From positions 62,001 to 126,000 of the forward strand of contig NZ_BSNM01000006.1 of the NCBI RefSeq assembly GCF_030159995.1: 64,000 nt of DNA, given 5' to 3'. The translations under genes and the position numbers were made by a program. The notes beneath the pieces are model-generated. The model saw only the letters and a program-made list of their open reading frames with translations, ran no database searches and had not been told where the DNA came from. Below are positions 44,909 to 54,863 of the stretch, one piece after another. Position 1 is the stretch's first letter. Every line of letters begins with the position of its first letter. The DNA is from Litoribrevibacter albus. Lineage in GTDB: Bacteria > Pseudomonadota > Gammaproteobacteria > Pseudomonadales > Litoribrevibacteraceae.

Positions 44909-47900
44909 ATGACTGAGCACCGCGACTATGTTGCCCTAGAGTGGGTAAAAGGTGAAATTGAAGAAACCCTGAAGCAAGCGGAACAGGCGCTTGAAGCTTA
45001 TGTTGAGTCTCCTGAAGACGGAACTCGCATGCGTTTCTGTTTGACCTATATCCATCAGGTGCATGGTACTTTGCAGATGGTGGAGTTTTACGGGGCTGCA
45101 CTTCTCGCTGAAGAGATGGAGAAGGTTGCTCAGGCAATCATCAATAACAAGGTTCGTGAAGTCAGAGAAGCTCAGGAAGTGTTGATGCAGGCAATTCTTC
45201 AATTGCCAGGCTATCTTGAACATCTTCAATCGGGCAAGGACGACATACCTGTAACTTTACTGCCTCTATTGAACGATCTTCGCTCTGCATGTGGTGAAAG
45301 TCTTCTTACCGAGACATCATTATTCAGCCCGAATCTGTTGCCGCTTCGTTCTGAAGGGGAATTTCAATTTGTTTCTGCCGGTGCTGCTGAAAAGCTTAGC
45401 CGTTTAAGAGAAGCTTATAAGCTGGGTCTGCTCGGTGTTATCCGAAACCAAGGGCTTGATAAAAGTTTTGCAGCACTGGCGAAAGCCTGTATGCATTTGG
45501 AGCAGCTCTGTGGTGAAGCTCCAATGGCTCGTTTATGGTGGATTGCAGGTGCGATTGTTGAGGGGATGTCCAATAACTCCATCGAGAGCAGCTTTTCCCT
45601 GAAAGGGCTGTTAAGGCAATTGGAAAAAGAGATTGTGAGACTCATCTCCGATGGCGACGCTGCATTAAATGCACCTGTGCCAGAAGAGTTAGCCAAAAAT
45701 CTGCTGTACTACATTGCTAAATCCCATTCGGAAACGCCCGCTGTACGCAGTATCAAACAAGTCTTTGGCTTAAATGCAGCACTTCCTGAAGAACAGAATC
45801 AGGCATTTCATGGTTCATACAAGTCAGCCATGGGCTCGGTGGTAACTGCACTGACTGAAGAGCTGGCAAACCTGAAAGAGCAGTTTGATCTCTTTACTCG
45901 TTCTGCTGATTACGACTTTGCTAAGTTGGGTGAATTAGGCGCAAGCTTTAAACAAATCGCGGATACTTTGGCTGTTCTTGGATTAGGTCCTCAACGAAAA
46001 GCCTTATTGGATCAAATTGATCGTATTAATCATTGGATTGAAGTTCAGGAAAAACCTGAGCAATCTGAATTGATGTCGATTGCCAGTGAATTACTGATGT
46101 TAGAAGTCGGTTTGAACAATGCCGTTGCTTCTAACAATAAATCTGAATCGACTTCTGACATCCCGGTGGATGCGTTGAATACGGCGCAAACTGCGGTAGT
46201 TAAAGAGTGTCGTAACGGTTTAGAACAAGTAAAAGATGCCATCATCGGTTATATCGCATCGCAGTGGAGCGTGACTGAAATTCAACATGTGCCAGAGCTT
46301 CTTAAAAGTGTTGAAGGCGCATTGGCTATGGTGCCTCAGTTGCTTCAAGCCTCGGAAATACTTACGCAAACACGGGGTATCATTGAAGAACGCTTATTAG
46401 CTGAGCCGCCAGAACAACCAACTTGGGAAATGATGGACAGCCTTGCGGATGCTGTCGCCGGTGTTGATTATTATCTTGAGCGTGTAGCAGAAAACAGCCA
46501 GGAAGAAGGAGGGTCAGTCCTTCAGGTTGCTGCTGAGAGTATCGCAGCCATTACAGGTACATCGTTACCGGAAGATTCGTCATTTACACCGATTGAAGAC
46601 ATTGATTTAGATGATGGCAATGACGACATAGTCGCTATTGACGATACCTTAGATCTTGAACCTCTGGAGTTGCCGTCTGACACGGTAAGCGAACTCGCTG
46701 AAGCGACTGAGTTTGTGGAGGATTCTGAGCTTGTTGCAGAATCAGCTCCTATGGCGGAATCAGAGTCAGTTGATGACGTGCTAGAAATAGACCTTCCTGT
46801 CTTGGATGAGGAAGTGACGGATTCAGCTGAGCCAGATACATCTTCCGTTGAAGCCGCAGACCTTGAGGCAGAAACCGTTGTTGTTCCGGTCGAAGATGAA
46901 CTAGGTTTGGAGTTCTCTGAACTGCCTGAGGAACCTTCGATTCCGGTTTTGGATGTGGAAGAGGAAGCTGAGCTGGAGTCAGATCCTGTTTTAGCTGAGC
47001 TGGATTCCATTGATGATGGGCTAGATCTAGAACTTGGTTTGGCCTCTGATGAAGACTTAGCTTCTATATTAGGTGACAGTTCTCTCGAGTCTGTTTTGGA
47101 AGTTCCTCAAGTCACTGAAGCTTCCGAGATTGCTCAAGAAGAAATTACGGACAGTACGTCTGATGAAGCCTCGTCGGACGAGGCTGAATCGGATGCTTCT
47201 GACGATATGATTGATGATGAAATCATCGAGATTTTTGTTGAAGAAGCAGAAGAAGTTCAAGAAACCATAGCCGAGTTCCTTCCTGCATATAAAGCGAACT
47301 ATGAGAACACAGATGCTCAAACGGAAGTCAGACGAGCATTCCATACCTTAAAAGGCAGTGGTCGCCTTGTCGGTGCTGAGCAAGTGGGTGAACTTGCTTG
47401 GAAAGTAGAAAACATGCTCAATCGCGTGATTGATCAGACAATTCAGGCATCGCCGGATTTGTTTGATTTGATAGACGATGTGTGTGCGGTATTGCCAACT
47501 CTAGTGGCCTCTTTTTCGAAAGGGCAACCTTCCGGCATCGATACTCAACCGCTAATGGATGCGGCTGATGCTTTGATTGACGGTAAAGGATATCAATCCG
47601 GTGCTGCATCATCTCTATCGGTTGCGACCTCGGAAGAGGCTGTTGAGACTGACATTCCATCATCGGATGCTGAAGATGAAGCAAGCGACAGCGAGTCTCT
47701 GACTTCAGATACTGATGAACTGGCATTAGATAGCTCAGCACTTGAAAGCGCTGAGCTTGAAATCTCAGACAATGGCGTTGAAGAATTCGAAGAAGCAGAG
47801 ATCGATGACATTGATGATTCTTCACGTGAAGCGTTTGAAACGGACAATCTGGATCAATTCTCACAACTTGAGAGTGAGGAAGATCAGAGTGATTCCTTCG

Positions 47901-50900
47901 ATTTAGCCCCTGACGATATCGCTGCTCAGCTGACTGAGTCACTGTCTCTAGGCGATTCGGATGACGAAGATTTAGCCGCTTCTGAGCTGGATGCCTTTGA
48001 TCTTGAAGAGAATGACTTTACCGATGGCACTCTTTCTGAGCACGAAGCAGAAGATCAAGATACCCTTGAAGAAATTCAGTTGGACGGTGATGAGACGTCG
48101 GATCTGTTAGAAATCTTCAAGAGTGAAGCACTAACGCATTTGGATGTGTTGGATAGCTATACGCAAGAGAATCTTTATAAGGATTCCGCGCTACTGACGG
48201 ACGATGTACAACGAGCCTTGCATACCTTGAAAGGTAGTGCTCACATGGCTTCTGTGACACCAATTGCTGAGTTTGCAGGTACCTGTGAACGAGTCGTTAA
48301 AGAAGTTCGCGCGGCGCATTTGATGGCAGATCAGCAACTGATTTCTCAGTTGTCGGATGCAGCTGGTTGGATTCGCGATGCGATTGCTCACATTGATGCG
48401 CAAGGACAGGTAGATTTAACGGTAGATCCTGATTGGCTTGAATCCCTGTCTTCCTCATTTACGCGTCTTCCTAGCGAACTTGCAGTACAGCAAGAGGGTG
48501 GTGCTGTTGTTGATACTGATGTATCTCCTGATCATCAAATGATGAATATCTTCCTGATGGAAGGTATGGATATCTTGGGGGATATTGAATTAATCATTCA
48601 GCAATGGCGCTCATCGCCATTGAATACACAGCTGGCCAATGACCTTGGTGCGGAATGTGAGACGCTTGCCAAAGCGGCTCGTATGGCAAGATTGATTGCG
48701 TTTGGTAATATGGCCGACACGTTAGACCGTTTTGTTACAGACATCACGGCTATGGATGGAGTGCCAAACAGCGCATTCTTCGATGCATTGGATATGGGAT
48801 ACGAGTCTCTTGTTTCCTTGATGGATCTCCTGGCAGCTGGTCAGGCTATTTCTTCAACGGCTGATCAGATTGCACAAATTATGTCTCTGGACAAAGCCTC
48901 TCTGGTTGACCCTCTTCAAGATGTTGATCTGGAAGAATTCTCTGAATTGGAGGTTTATCCAGAAGACGAGCAAAGTGAAGAACAAACCTTCGATGCCTTG
49001 GGCGATGTAGCACTGGATGATGCTGAAGTGTCCATGGCCATGGAAGAAATTGCGTCCTTGGATGATTTGGATCTGCCTGATTCGGGTGATGATTTTACCC
49101 TTGAAGAATTGGCGTCGGATGATGATCTAGCCGCATTGGTTGACGAATTTGATGAGTTTGGTGGTACGCCTGCTGAAGCTTCAGAAGCTGTGGAGCTAGA
49201 AGAACCGGAAGCCATTGACGATGATACCGATGAAGACAGTGAATTGGTCAGTATTTTCTTGGAAGAGGCCGATGACATTGTTTCGCACCTGGATGAGAAT
49301 CTTCAGCAATGGCGCGGTCAATTAGATAATGAAGAGCCGATTCAGGAATTGCAGCGCGCGATTCACACCTTAAAAGGTGGTGCGCGTTTGGCTGAAATTA
49401 AGCCAATCGGTGATTTGTGCCATGAGCTAGAAAATCTGTACGAAGGATTATCAGAAGGTCGTTTAAAATACAACGAGCCGCTATTAGATCTGTTACAAGA
49501 TTGTCATGATGCTATTGCTACTCAGGTTTCTGACATTCATGAAAACAAAGAACCTGTGGCCTATCCGGAGCTAGAACAGCGCATCATTGCTGAGCTGTCT
49601 TCGGAGACTCCTACCCCGTCTTATTCCGAGTCAGAAGAAATCACTGAGCTAACAGCTCAAGCTGACCAAGAACTGTCTCAGTCAGTGCCTCAGCCTCTGA
49701 GCAGCAATGTGGACCCAGAGTTGGTTGAAATCTTCCTGGAAGAAGCGGAAGAGCTGCTCGATAGCATTACTGAGCACTTGGAACAATGGGCCGATCAACA
49801 GGACGATTTAACGCCAGTAGCCGAGCTTCAAAGGGAACTTCATACTTTGAAGGGTGGCGCACGAATGGCCGAGCTGGCTCCAATTGGTGACTTGGGGCAT
49901 GAATTAGAAAATCTTTATGAAGGGCTGGTCAATGGAATGTTTGCCAGTTCTGATGCTCTTATTGATCTGCTTCGCGCTTGTCATGACCGTTTAACGGATA
50001 TGACGGACGCGGTTCAAAACCAGCAAATGCCATTTGCTGCGAATGATTTAATCGAAGCTATTTCTGAGTACTGTAAGACAGGCGCGTATGATGAGTCTGT
50101 ATTAGCTTACAGTGCTCCGCAAACTGCAGACGTTGCTCATCCTGATGAACACAATAGTGAAAACGAAGACGCATTCGATACGGATTTGTCGGAGTTAGAC
50201 GACGCCGAAGACAGTGATGTTGTTGATCAGTTTGAACAATTGCCTGAGCTTGAAGTTGAAGCGGAAGACGAGATTGACTTGTCTGAACTGGATCAATCCA
50301 CTGAAGAAGACGTTTCTATAGCTCTTGCAGATGTACTTGAAGAAGAGACTGAAGTCCAAGAACAGGTTGACTCAACTGAAGAACCTGAAGTTCAGGCAAG
50401 CGTTGATGAGTTACCCGAAGTTGAGGAACTACCTGATCTAGAAGAAATTACAGAGGTTATTGAAGCTACAGATGTCGAAGTTACAGATGTAGAAGCCATA
50501 GACGCTGAAGACGCTTCAGATCTCGATGGTGCCTTGGATCTTGAGGGTGGCTTGGATCTTGATGGGTTAGCTGAGACAGAAGAGCTGGCAGCTGATTTTG
50601 ATCAGGCCGATTTTGACGATGCTTTAACTGAGCTGGCTTTGGATGCAGAGGCAGCCAAGGAAGATGAGTCTGCTCTCGATGATGATATTGATCTTAGCGC
50701 CTTTGGATTGTCTGCACTTGATGCAGCAGCGATGGAAGTATCGGATATCTTCCTGGAAGAGGCTTCTGAGCTGTCGGAGCAATTAGATAACGCCTGTTAT
50801 GCTTGGTCACAAGATCCTAATGCCAATGGACCGAAAGCAGAAGTTCTGCGTTTGCTTCATACCCTGAAAGGGGGGGCAAGGCTAGCCAAACTGGACCCAC

Positions 50901-53185
50901 TAGCCCAAGCCACACATGAGTTAGAGAGCCATATTGAACAGTATACGGGTGAACTCACTGAAGGTTTCTTTGCTGGCCTGGTAGAGCGTATCGATCAAAT
51001 CGGTCAGTTAATTGAAGGTTCAGATGAAGCGGGTGCTTCTCCAAAATCTGTTGAGAGTGACTCTATCAGCGATGCTCTCGAAGCAATGGTGGAGCAGTCA
51101 TTTGATTCCGATTTGTCGTCAGAGCTGGATCTGTCGTCATTGGATGACGCTATGTCGGACACTGACACGGCTGAATTACCTTCTTTTGAATTATCAGACG
51201 AAGATTTACTTGAAGAAATATCGTTACTTGATGATGACGAAGACGCACCGGATGAATTGATTCTGGGTGACGAAGTTGAAATTGAGAAAATTCCAGCACC
51301 TGAGTTTGGTCCGTCAATTCGTGAAGCTTTAGTGGATCAAGGTTCTAAAGTGGGGCAAGAAGCCGTTAAGGTTTCGGCTGACCTGCTTGAGAATCTTGTG
51401 AACCTTGCGGGTGAGACATCCATTACCCGTGGTCGATTGGAAACTGAAGTATCCGATATCGGCTTCACCCTTGAAGATATGGATATGACGGTAAGCCGAC
51501 TGAGAGAACAGTTGAAGCGTCTGGATATTGAAACGCAAGCTCAGATCTCTTACCGGACAGAGATGCAACAGACGCATGATTATGACGACTTTGATCCTTT
51601 GGAGATGGATCGTTATACCAACATGCAGCAGTTGTCTCGTGCTTTATTGGAATCGGTGACGGATATTCTTGATCTGCGCACAACCTTGGAAAACAAGGTA
51701 AAAGATTCTGAAACATTACTGCTCCAGCAGTCACGCATTAATACCGAGCTACAAGAAGGCTTGATGAAAACTCGAATGGTGCCGTTCAGCCGTTTGGTAC
51801 CTCGTCTTCGTCGAATTGTTCGTCAGGTAGCACAGGAGCTGGGTAAGCAGGTCGACTTTAAAGTCGAGAACGCTGAAGGTGAAATGGATCGTACGGTGAT
51901 GGAGCGCATGGTTGCGCCTCTTGAACATATGCTTCGTAATGCGGTTGACCACGGTGTTGAAATGCCTGACGTCCGTAAGAAAGCGGGTAAAAAAGCCAAA
52001 GGTACGATCGAGCTGACGGTCAGTCGTGAGGGCGGTGATGTTGTGCTTCGCCTGAAAGATGATGGTAACGGAGTTAACCTGGAAGCCGTTCGTAATAAGG
52101 CCATCGAACGAAACTTGATGAAGCCTGATGCGGATTTAACCGATCACGAAATCATGCAGTTTATCTTTAGTCCAGGCTTCTCCACTGCTCAGAAAGTGAC
52201 TCAAATCTCTGGTCGTGGCGTTGGTATGGACGTTGTGAACAGCGAAATCAAGCAGCTAGGTGGTAACATTGCTATTGATTCTGAATACGGTTCAGGGTCT
52301 GAGTTTGAAATTCGTCTTCCGTTTACAGTATCGGTTAACCGTGCCTTGATGGTGAAGGTGGGTGATGATCTTTATGCCGTTCCGTTGAATACCATTGAAG
52401 GTATTGTGCGTGTCAGTCCGTATGAACTGGAAGAGTTCTACAAAGAAGGCTCTGATTTGCCTTATATCTATGCGGGTAAAGAATATCGTATGGAATATAT
52501 GGGGACGCTGCTGCAATCTGGTCATACGCCGAAGCTGCAAGGACAAGTTCTGCCGTTGCCAGTACTTCTGGTGCGTGGTGCAGAGCATCCGATTGCATTG
52601 CAGGTAGACAGCCTGATGGGTAGCCGTGAGGTGGTTGTGAAATCACTTGGCGCTCAGTTCAGTACTGTTGAAGGTGTTTCTGGAGCGACTATTCTTGGTG
52701 ATGGTAGCGTAGTTATCATTTTGGATTTGGCTGCACTAATCAGGGCTGAGCATGCTCGTTTTGTGGAGCAAGCCAACCAAGATCATGTGGCGACGGAAAA
52801 GGTTGCTGTGTCCGATCGACCATTGAAAGTGATGGTGGTGGATGATTCGGTGACAGTTCGTAAGGTAACGTCACGTGTTCTTCAGCGTCAGGGCTATGAA
52901 GTGTTCACGGCCAAAGACGGCGTGGATGCCATTGCTAAATTACAGGATGAGCGTCCTGATATTATGCTTCTGGATATTGAGATGCCTCGAATGGATGGCT
53001 TTGAGGTGGCATCGCATGTTCGTCACAATGAACAAATTAAAGATCTTCCTATAATTATGATTACATCCCGAACGGGTGAAAAACACAGAGATCGAGCAAT
53101 GTCGATTGGTGTGAATCACTATATGGGTAAACCGTTCCAGGAAGCGGCACTGTTAGAAACCATTGAGTTGTTGGTTGGTAAATAA
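44909..53185 (+). CDS. chpA: Hybrid chemosensory histidine kinase ChpA
   Basis: This 2758-residue kinase of the Pil-Chp pathway is longer than P. aeruginosa ChpA (about 2470). An N-terminal degenerate Hpt-like domain (CLTYIHQVHGTLQM, residues 44-57) is followed by five canonical Hpt domains with His812, His1105, His1486, His1645 and His1984 in HTLKGS/G motifs, and one Hpt-like domain (about 1210-1310) in which Glu1251 replaces the His. Long acidic Asp/Glu/Ser linkers join them. Then come the CheA dimerisation/kinase region (about 2148-2470; HMLRNAVDHGVE, GRGVGMDVVN), a CheW domain (about 2478-2610) and a receiver (about 2639-2758; Asp2689). Phosphate should flow to PilG and PilH via the Hpts and the receiver. 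The frame is intact end to end. Confidence 0.97.
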   Translation: MTEHRDYVALEWVKGEIEETLKQAEQALEAYVESPEDGTRMRFCLTYIHQVHGTLQMVEFYGAALLAEEMEKVAQAIINNKVREVREAQEVLMQAILQLPGYLEHLQSGKDDIPVTLLPLLNDLRSACGESLLTETSLFSPNLLPLRSEGEFQFVSAGAAEKLSRLREAYKLGLLGVIRNQGLDKSFAALAKACMHLEQLCGEAPMARLWWIAGAIVEGMSNNSIESSFSLKGLLRQLEKEIVRLISDGDAALNAPVPEELAKNLLYYIAKSHSETPAVRSIKQVFGLNAALPEEQNQAFHGSYKSAMGSVVTALTEELANLKEQFDLFTRSADYDFAKLGELGASFKQIADTLAVLGLGPQRKALLDQIDRINHWIEVQEKPEQSELMSIASELLMLEVGLNNAVASNNKSESTSDIPVDALNTAQTAVVKECRNGLEQVKDAIIGYIASQWSVTEIQHVPELLKSVEGALAMVPQLLQASEILTQTRGIIEERLLAEPPEQPTWEMMDSLADAVAGVDYYLERVAENSQEEGGSVLQVAAESIAAITGTSLPEDSSFTPIEDIDLDDGNDDIVAIDDTLDLEPLELPSDTVSELAEATEFVEDSELVAESAPMAESESVDDVLEIDLPVLDEEVTDSAEPDTSSVEAADLEAETVVVPVEDELGLEFSELPEEPSIPVLDVEEEAELESDPVLAELDSIDDGLDLELGLASDEDLASILGDSSLESVLEVPQVTEASEIAQEEITDSTSDEASSDEAESDASDDMIDDEIIEIFVEEAEEVQETIAEFLPAYKANYENTDAQTEVRRAFHTLKGSGRLVGAEQVGELAWKVENMLNRVIDQTIQASPDLFDLIDDVCAVLPTLVASFSKGQPSGIDTQPLMDAADALIDGKGYQSGAASSLSVATSEEAVETDIPSSDAEDEASDSESLTSDTDELALDSSALESAELEISDNGVEEFEEAEIDDIDDSSREAFETDNLDQFSQLESEEDQSDSFDLAPDDIAAQLTESLSLGDSDDEDLAASELDAFDLEENDFTDGTLSEHEAEDQDTLEEIQLDGDETSDLLEIFKSEALTHLDVLDSYTQENLYKDSALLTDDVQRALHTLKGSAHMASVTPIAEFAGTCERVVKEVRAAHLMADQQLISQLSDAAGWIRDAIAHIDAQGQVDLTVDPDWLESLSSSFTRLPSELAVQQEGGAVVDTDVSPDHQMMNIFLMEGMDILGDIELIIQQWRSSPLNTQLANDLGAECETLAKAARMARLIAFGNMADTLDRFVTDITAMDGVPNSAFFDALDMGYESLVSLMDLLAAGQAISSTADQIAQIMSLDKASLVDPLQDVDLEEFSELEVYPEDEQSEEQTFDALGDVALDDAEVSMAMEEIASLDDLDLPDSGDDFTLEELASDDDLAALVDEFDEFGGTPAEASEAVELEEPEAIDDDTDEDSELVSIFLEEADDIVSHLDENLQQWRGQLDNEEPIQELQRAIHTLKGGARLAEIKPIGDLCHELENLYEGLSEGRLKYNEPLLDLLQDCHDAIATQVSDIHENKEPVAYPELEQRIIAELSSETPTPSYSESEEITELTAQADQELSQSVPQPLSSNVDPELVEIFLEEAEELLDSITEHLEQWADQQDDLTPVAELQRELHTLKGGARMAELAPIGDLGHELENLYEGLVNGMFASSDALIDLLRACHDRLTDMTDAVQNQQMPFAANDLIEAISEYCKTGAYDESVLAYSAPQTADVAHPDEHNSENEDAFDTDLSELDDAEDSDVVDQFEQLPELEVEAEDEIDLSELDQSTEEDVSIALADVLEEETEVQEQVDSTEEPEVQASVDELPEVEELPDLEEITEVIEATDVEVTDVEAIDAEDASDLDGALDLEGGLDLDGLAETEELAADFDQADFDDALTELALDAEAAKEDESALDDDIDLSAFGLSALDAAAMEVSDIFLEEASELSEQLDNACYAWSQDPNANGPKAEVLRLLHTLKGGARLAKLDPLAQATHELESHIEQYTGELTEGFFAGLVERIDQIGQLIEGSDEAGASPKSVESDSISDALEAMVEQSFDSDLSSELDLSSLDDAMSDTDTAELPSFELSDEDLLEEISLLDDDEDAPDELILGDEVEIEKIPAPEFGPSIREALVDQGSKVGQEAVKVSADLLENLVNLAGETSITRGRLETEVSDIGFTLEDMDMTVSRLREQLKRLDIETQAQISYRTEMQQTHDYDDFDPLEMDRYTNMQQLSRALLESVTDILDLRTTLENKVKDSETLLLQQSRINTELQEGLMKTRMVPFSRLVPRLRRIVRQVAQELGKQVDFKVENAEGEMDRTVMERMVAPLEHMLRNAVDHGVEMPDVRKKAGKKAKGTIELTVSREGGDVVLRLKDDGNGVNLEAVRNKAIERNLMKPDADLTDHEIMQFIFSPGFSTAQKVTQISGRGVGMDVVNSEIKQLGGNIAIDSEYGSGSEFEIRLPFTVSVNRALMVKVGDDLYAVPLNTIEGIVRVSPYELEEFYKEGSDLPYIYAGKEYRMEYMGTLLQSGHTPKLQGQVLPLPVLLVRGAEHPIALQVDSLMGSREVVVKSLGAQFSTVEGVSGATILGDGSVVIILDLAALIRAEHARFVEQANQDHVATEKVAVSDRPLKVMVVDDSVTVRKVTSRVLQRQGYEVFTAKDGVDAIAKLQDERPDIMLLDIEMPRMDGFEVASHVRHNEQIKDLPIIMITSRTGEKHRDRAMSIGVNHYMGKPFQEAALLETIELLVGK

Positions 53186-53197
53186 ATAGGTATTGGG

Positions 53198-54346
53198 TTG
53201 ACTATTGAAGGTAGAAAGGTTGCGATTGTATCGGATCAACCATTAAGTAAAAGCACGCTAAGCAAGGCTCTCAATGAGCTTGGCTTAGTAGTGGCTCTCA
53301 ATACGTCTCCTGATCGTGTGACGAAAGAAGAAATAAGCGATGAGAATATTTCTGCTTGGGTGATCGATTTAGCGGATGAAGATCGTTGGTCTGACTTTTT
53401 GGACGACCTATTAGATCTGGCGACTGCCCCGTTGTTGTTTGGTGAGGGTGAAGTTCCCGCTTTTAACAGTGACGAATTTATCCGTTGGCAGCGTCGCTTC
53501 AATAAAAAAGTGACATCTCTGTTGAGCCCATCTGAAACGATTTCCATACCAGAAATTGAGATCCCTGAAATTCCCGAAATCAAACTGCCAAATAAGAATG
53601 CAGCAGATGATTCGGAGTCTATGGTTTCAGGCATGGCACCGGAGAAGCCAAGAGCTCGAATATCTTTACCTGCCAACATTACCGGGAACTGGCAAAAGGG
53701 CAGTCCTGCTCCATACGTTTGGGTTTTAGGAGCATCGTTAGGTGGTCCGGGTGCGGTGAAGCGTTTCCTGGATGTGTTGCCTGAGGGGCTTCCTGTTGGC
53801 TTTGTATATGCTCAGCATATCGATAACAACTTTTTGCCCGTTTTGCATCAAGTTCTGGGCCGCCATTCGGTGTTTGATATGCGCCAGTGCGGGCATAAGC
53901 GTAAAGTCGGCATTGGTGAAGTACATATTGTGCCTGTAAATCATCAAATTCAAAGCTCGAAAAGTGATGGCATCATTTTTGTTCACAATCGTCCGTGGCA
54001 GGGATTATATAGTCCGAATATCTCTCATGTAATGAGAGAGTTCGCGAGTTGTTATGGCCCGGATACAGGGGCAATTATTTTTAGTGGGATGGGCGATGAT
54101 GCCTCCGATGGTGCAATGGCTATGTCGGATGCGGGAGCAGAAGTTTGGGTACAAAGACTGAATACCTGTGCCAGCGCATCAATGCCGGAAGCTGTAATTG
54201 GCACGGGCCGAAGCAGTTTTCAGGGAACACCGGAAGAGTTGGCGGAAAAGCTGGTTCAGATTATCGCATCCCGTCATCAGGACGCGTTGAGAATTGATGA
54301 GCATGGTGATGATGTCTCAATTGATGACCCCATTTACCCTTTCTAA
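53198..54346 (+). CDS. chpB: CheB-like methylesterase ChpB
   Basis: The 382-residue protein should demethylate PilJ and counter PilK. The C-terminal esterase domain has the catalytic Ser180 (LGASLGGPGAVKRF), His207 (YAQHIDNNF) and Asp300/301 (FSGMGDDASDG). The N-terminal domain looks like a receiver (KVAIVSDQPLSKSTLSKALNELG) but lacks a clear phospho-acceptor site, so control by phosphorylation is doubtful. The start is TTG at 53198, with AATAGG about seven bases upstream; no ATG or GTG lies near the aligned N-terminus. It begins 12 bp after chpA. Confidence 0.95.
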   Translation: MTIEGRKVAIVSDQPLSKSTLSKALNELGLVVALNTSPDRVTKEEISDENISAWVIDLADEDRWSDFLDDLLDLATAPLLFGEGEVPAFNSDEFIRWQRRFNKKVTSLLSPSETISIPEIEIPEIPEIKLPNKNAADDSESMVSGMAPEKPRARISLPANITGNWQKGSPAPYVWVLGASLGGPGAVKRFLDVLPEGLPVGFVYAQHIDNNFLPVLHQVLGRHSVFDMRQCGHKRKVGIGEVHIVPVNHQIQSSKSDGIIFVHNRPWQGLYSPNISHVMREFASCYGPDTGAIIFSGMGDDASDGAMAMSDAGAEVWVQRLNTCASASMPEAVIGTGRSSFQGTPEELAEKLVQIIASRHQDALRIDEHGDDVSIDDPIYPF

Positions 54347-54377
54347 ATAAACTTGGTTATCTAATAGGAAAAACTTC

Positions 54378-54827
54378 ATGGCAGAACAAACGAATCAGGT
54401 GGCGTGCTTACGGATTCCAAAAGATCCCAATAACTTGTTATTGCCTAACGTTTCTGTCGCTGAGGTGATTCCTTATAAAGCGCCATTGAAAGACAGTGGG
54501 CCAGAATGGTTTAAAGGGTTCTTCACCTGGAGAAACACAAAAGTCCCCGTGGTTTCTATGGAACTGGTTAATGGAGAGGCGGAATTAGACGTTAATGAGC
54601 GAACTCGATTGGCGGTGATCAATCGGTTATCTGACTCAGCGAAGTTCGAGTTTTTTGCTGTGTTGATTAAAGACTTACCGACCTTGGTGCGGGTGCATGA
54701 AGAAGACCTGAAGCCTGAGGACGGTACTACTCAGGCATCGGAATTGAGCTTGGCTCAACTAGAGCAGCAGGTGGTTGTAATTCCTGATCTGGAGAAGCTC
54801 GAAATTATGGTCAATGAGCTGGCTTAA
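54378..54827 (+). CDS. chpC: CheW-like adaptor ChpC
   Basis: The 149-residue CheW-domain protein is the second adaptor of the Pil-Chp cluster, which may admit other chemoreceptors to the ChpA array. It has NNLLLPNVSVAEVIPYKAPLKDSGPEWFKGFFTWRNTKVPVVSMELVNG. AGGAA precedes the ATG. It is last in the cluster; the chpD/chpE genes seen downstream in P. aeruginosa are absent and rsmE follows, convergent. Confidence 0.93.
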   Translation: MAEQTNQVACLRIPKDPNNLLLPNVSVAEVIPYKAPLKDSGPEWFKGFFTWRNTKVPVVSMELVNGEAELDVNERTRLAVINRLSDSAKFEFFAVLIKDLPTLVRVHEEDLKPEDGTTQASELSLAQLEQQVVVIPDLEKLEIMVNELA

Positions 54828-54842
54828 AAGCTCGTCTTTTTA

Positions 54843-54863
54843 GGGGAGATTAAAAGTCTCCCC
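54843..54863. terminator. Hairpin between chpC and rsmE
   Basis: GGGGAGA (54843-54849) and TCTCCCC (54857-54863) form a 7-bp stem with a 7-base loop that includes the rsmE stop codon. A T-run at 54836-54841 precedes it on the plus strand; no T-run follows on either strand. Confidence 0.5.

Noticed and set aside
46522-47010. Long Ser-rich minus-strand frames inside chpA (also 47593-47847 and 48955-49278)
   Set aside because: They are antisense shadows of the Asp/Glu/Ser-rich linkers of ChpA and have no start context or family features.
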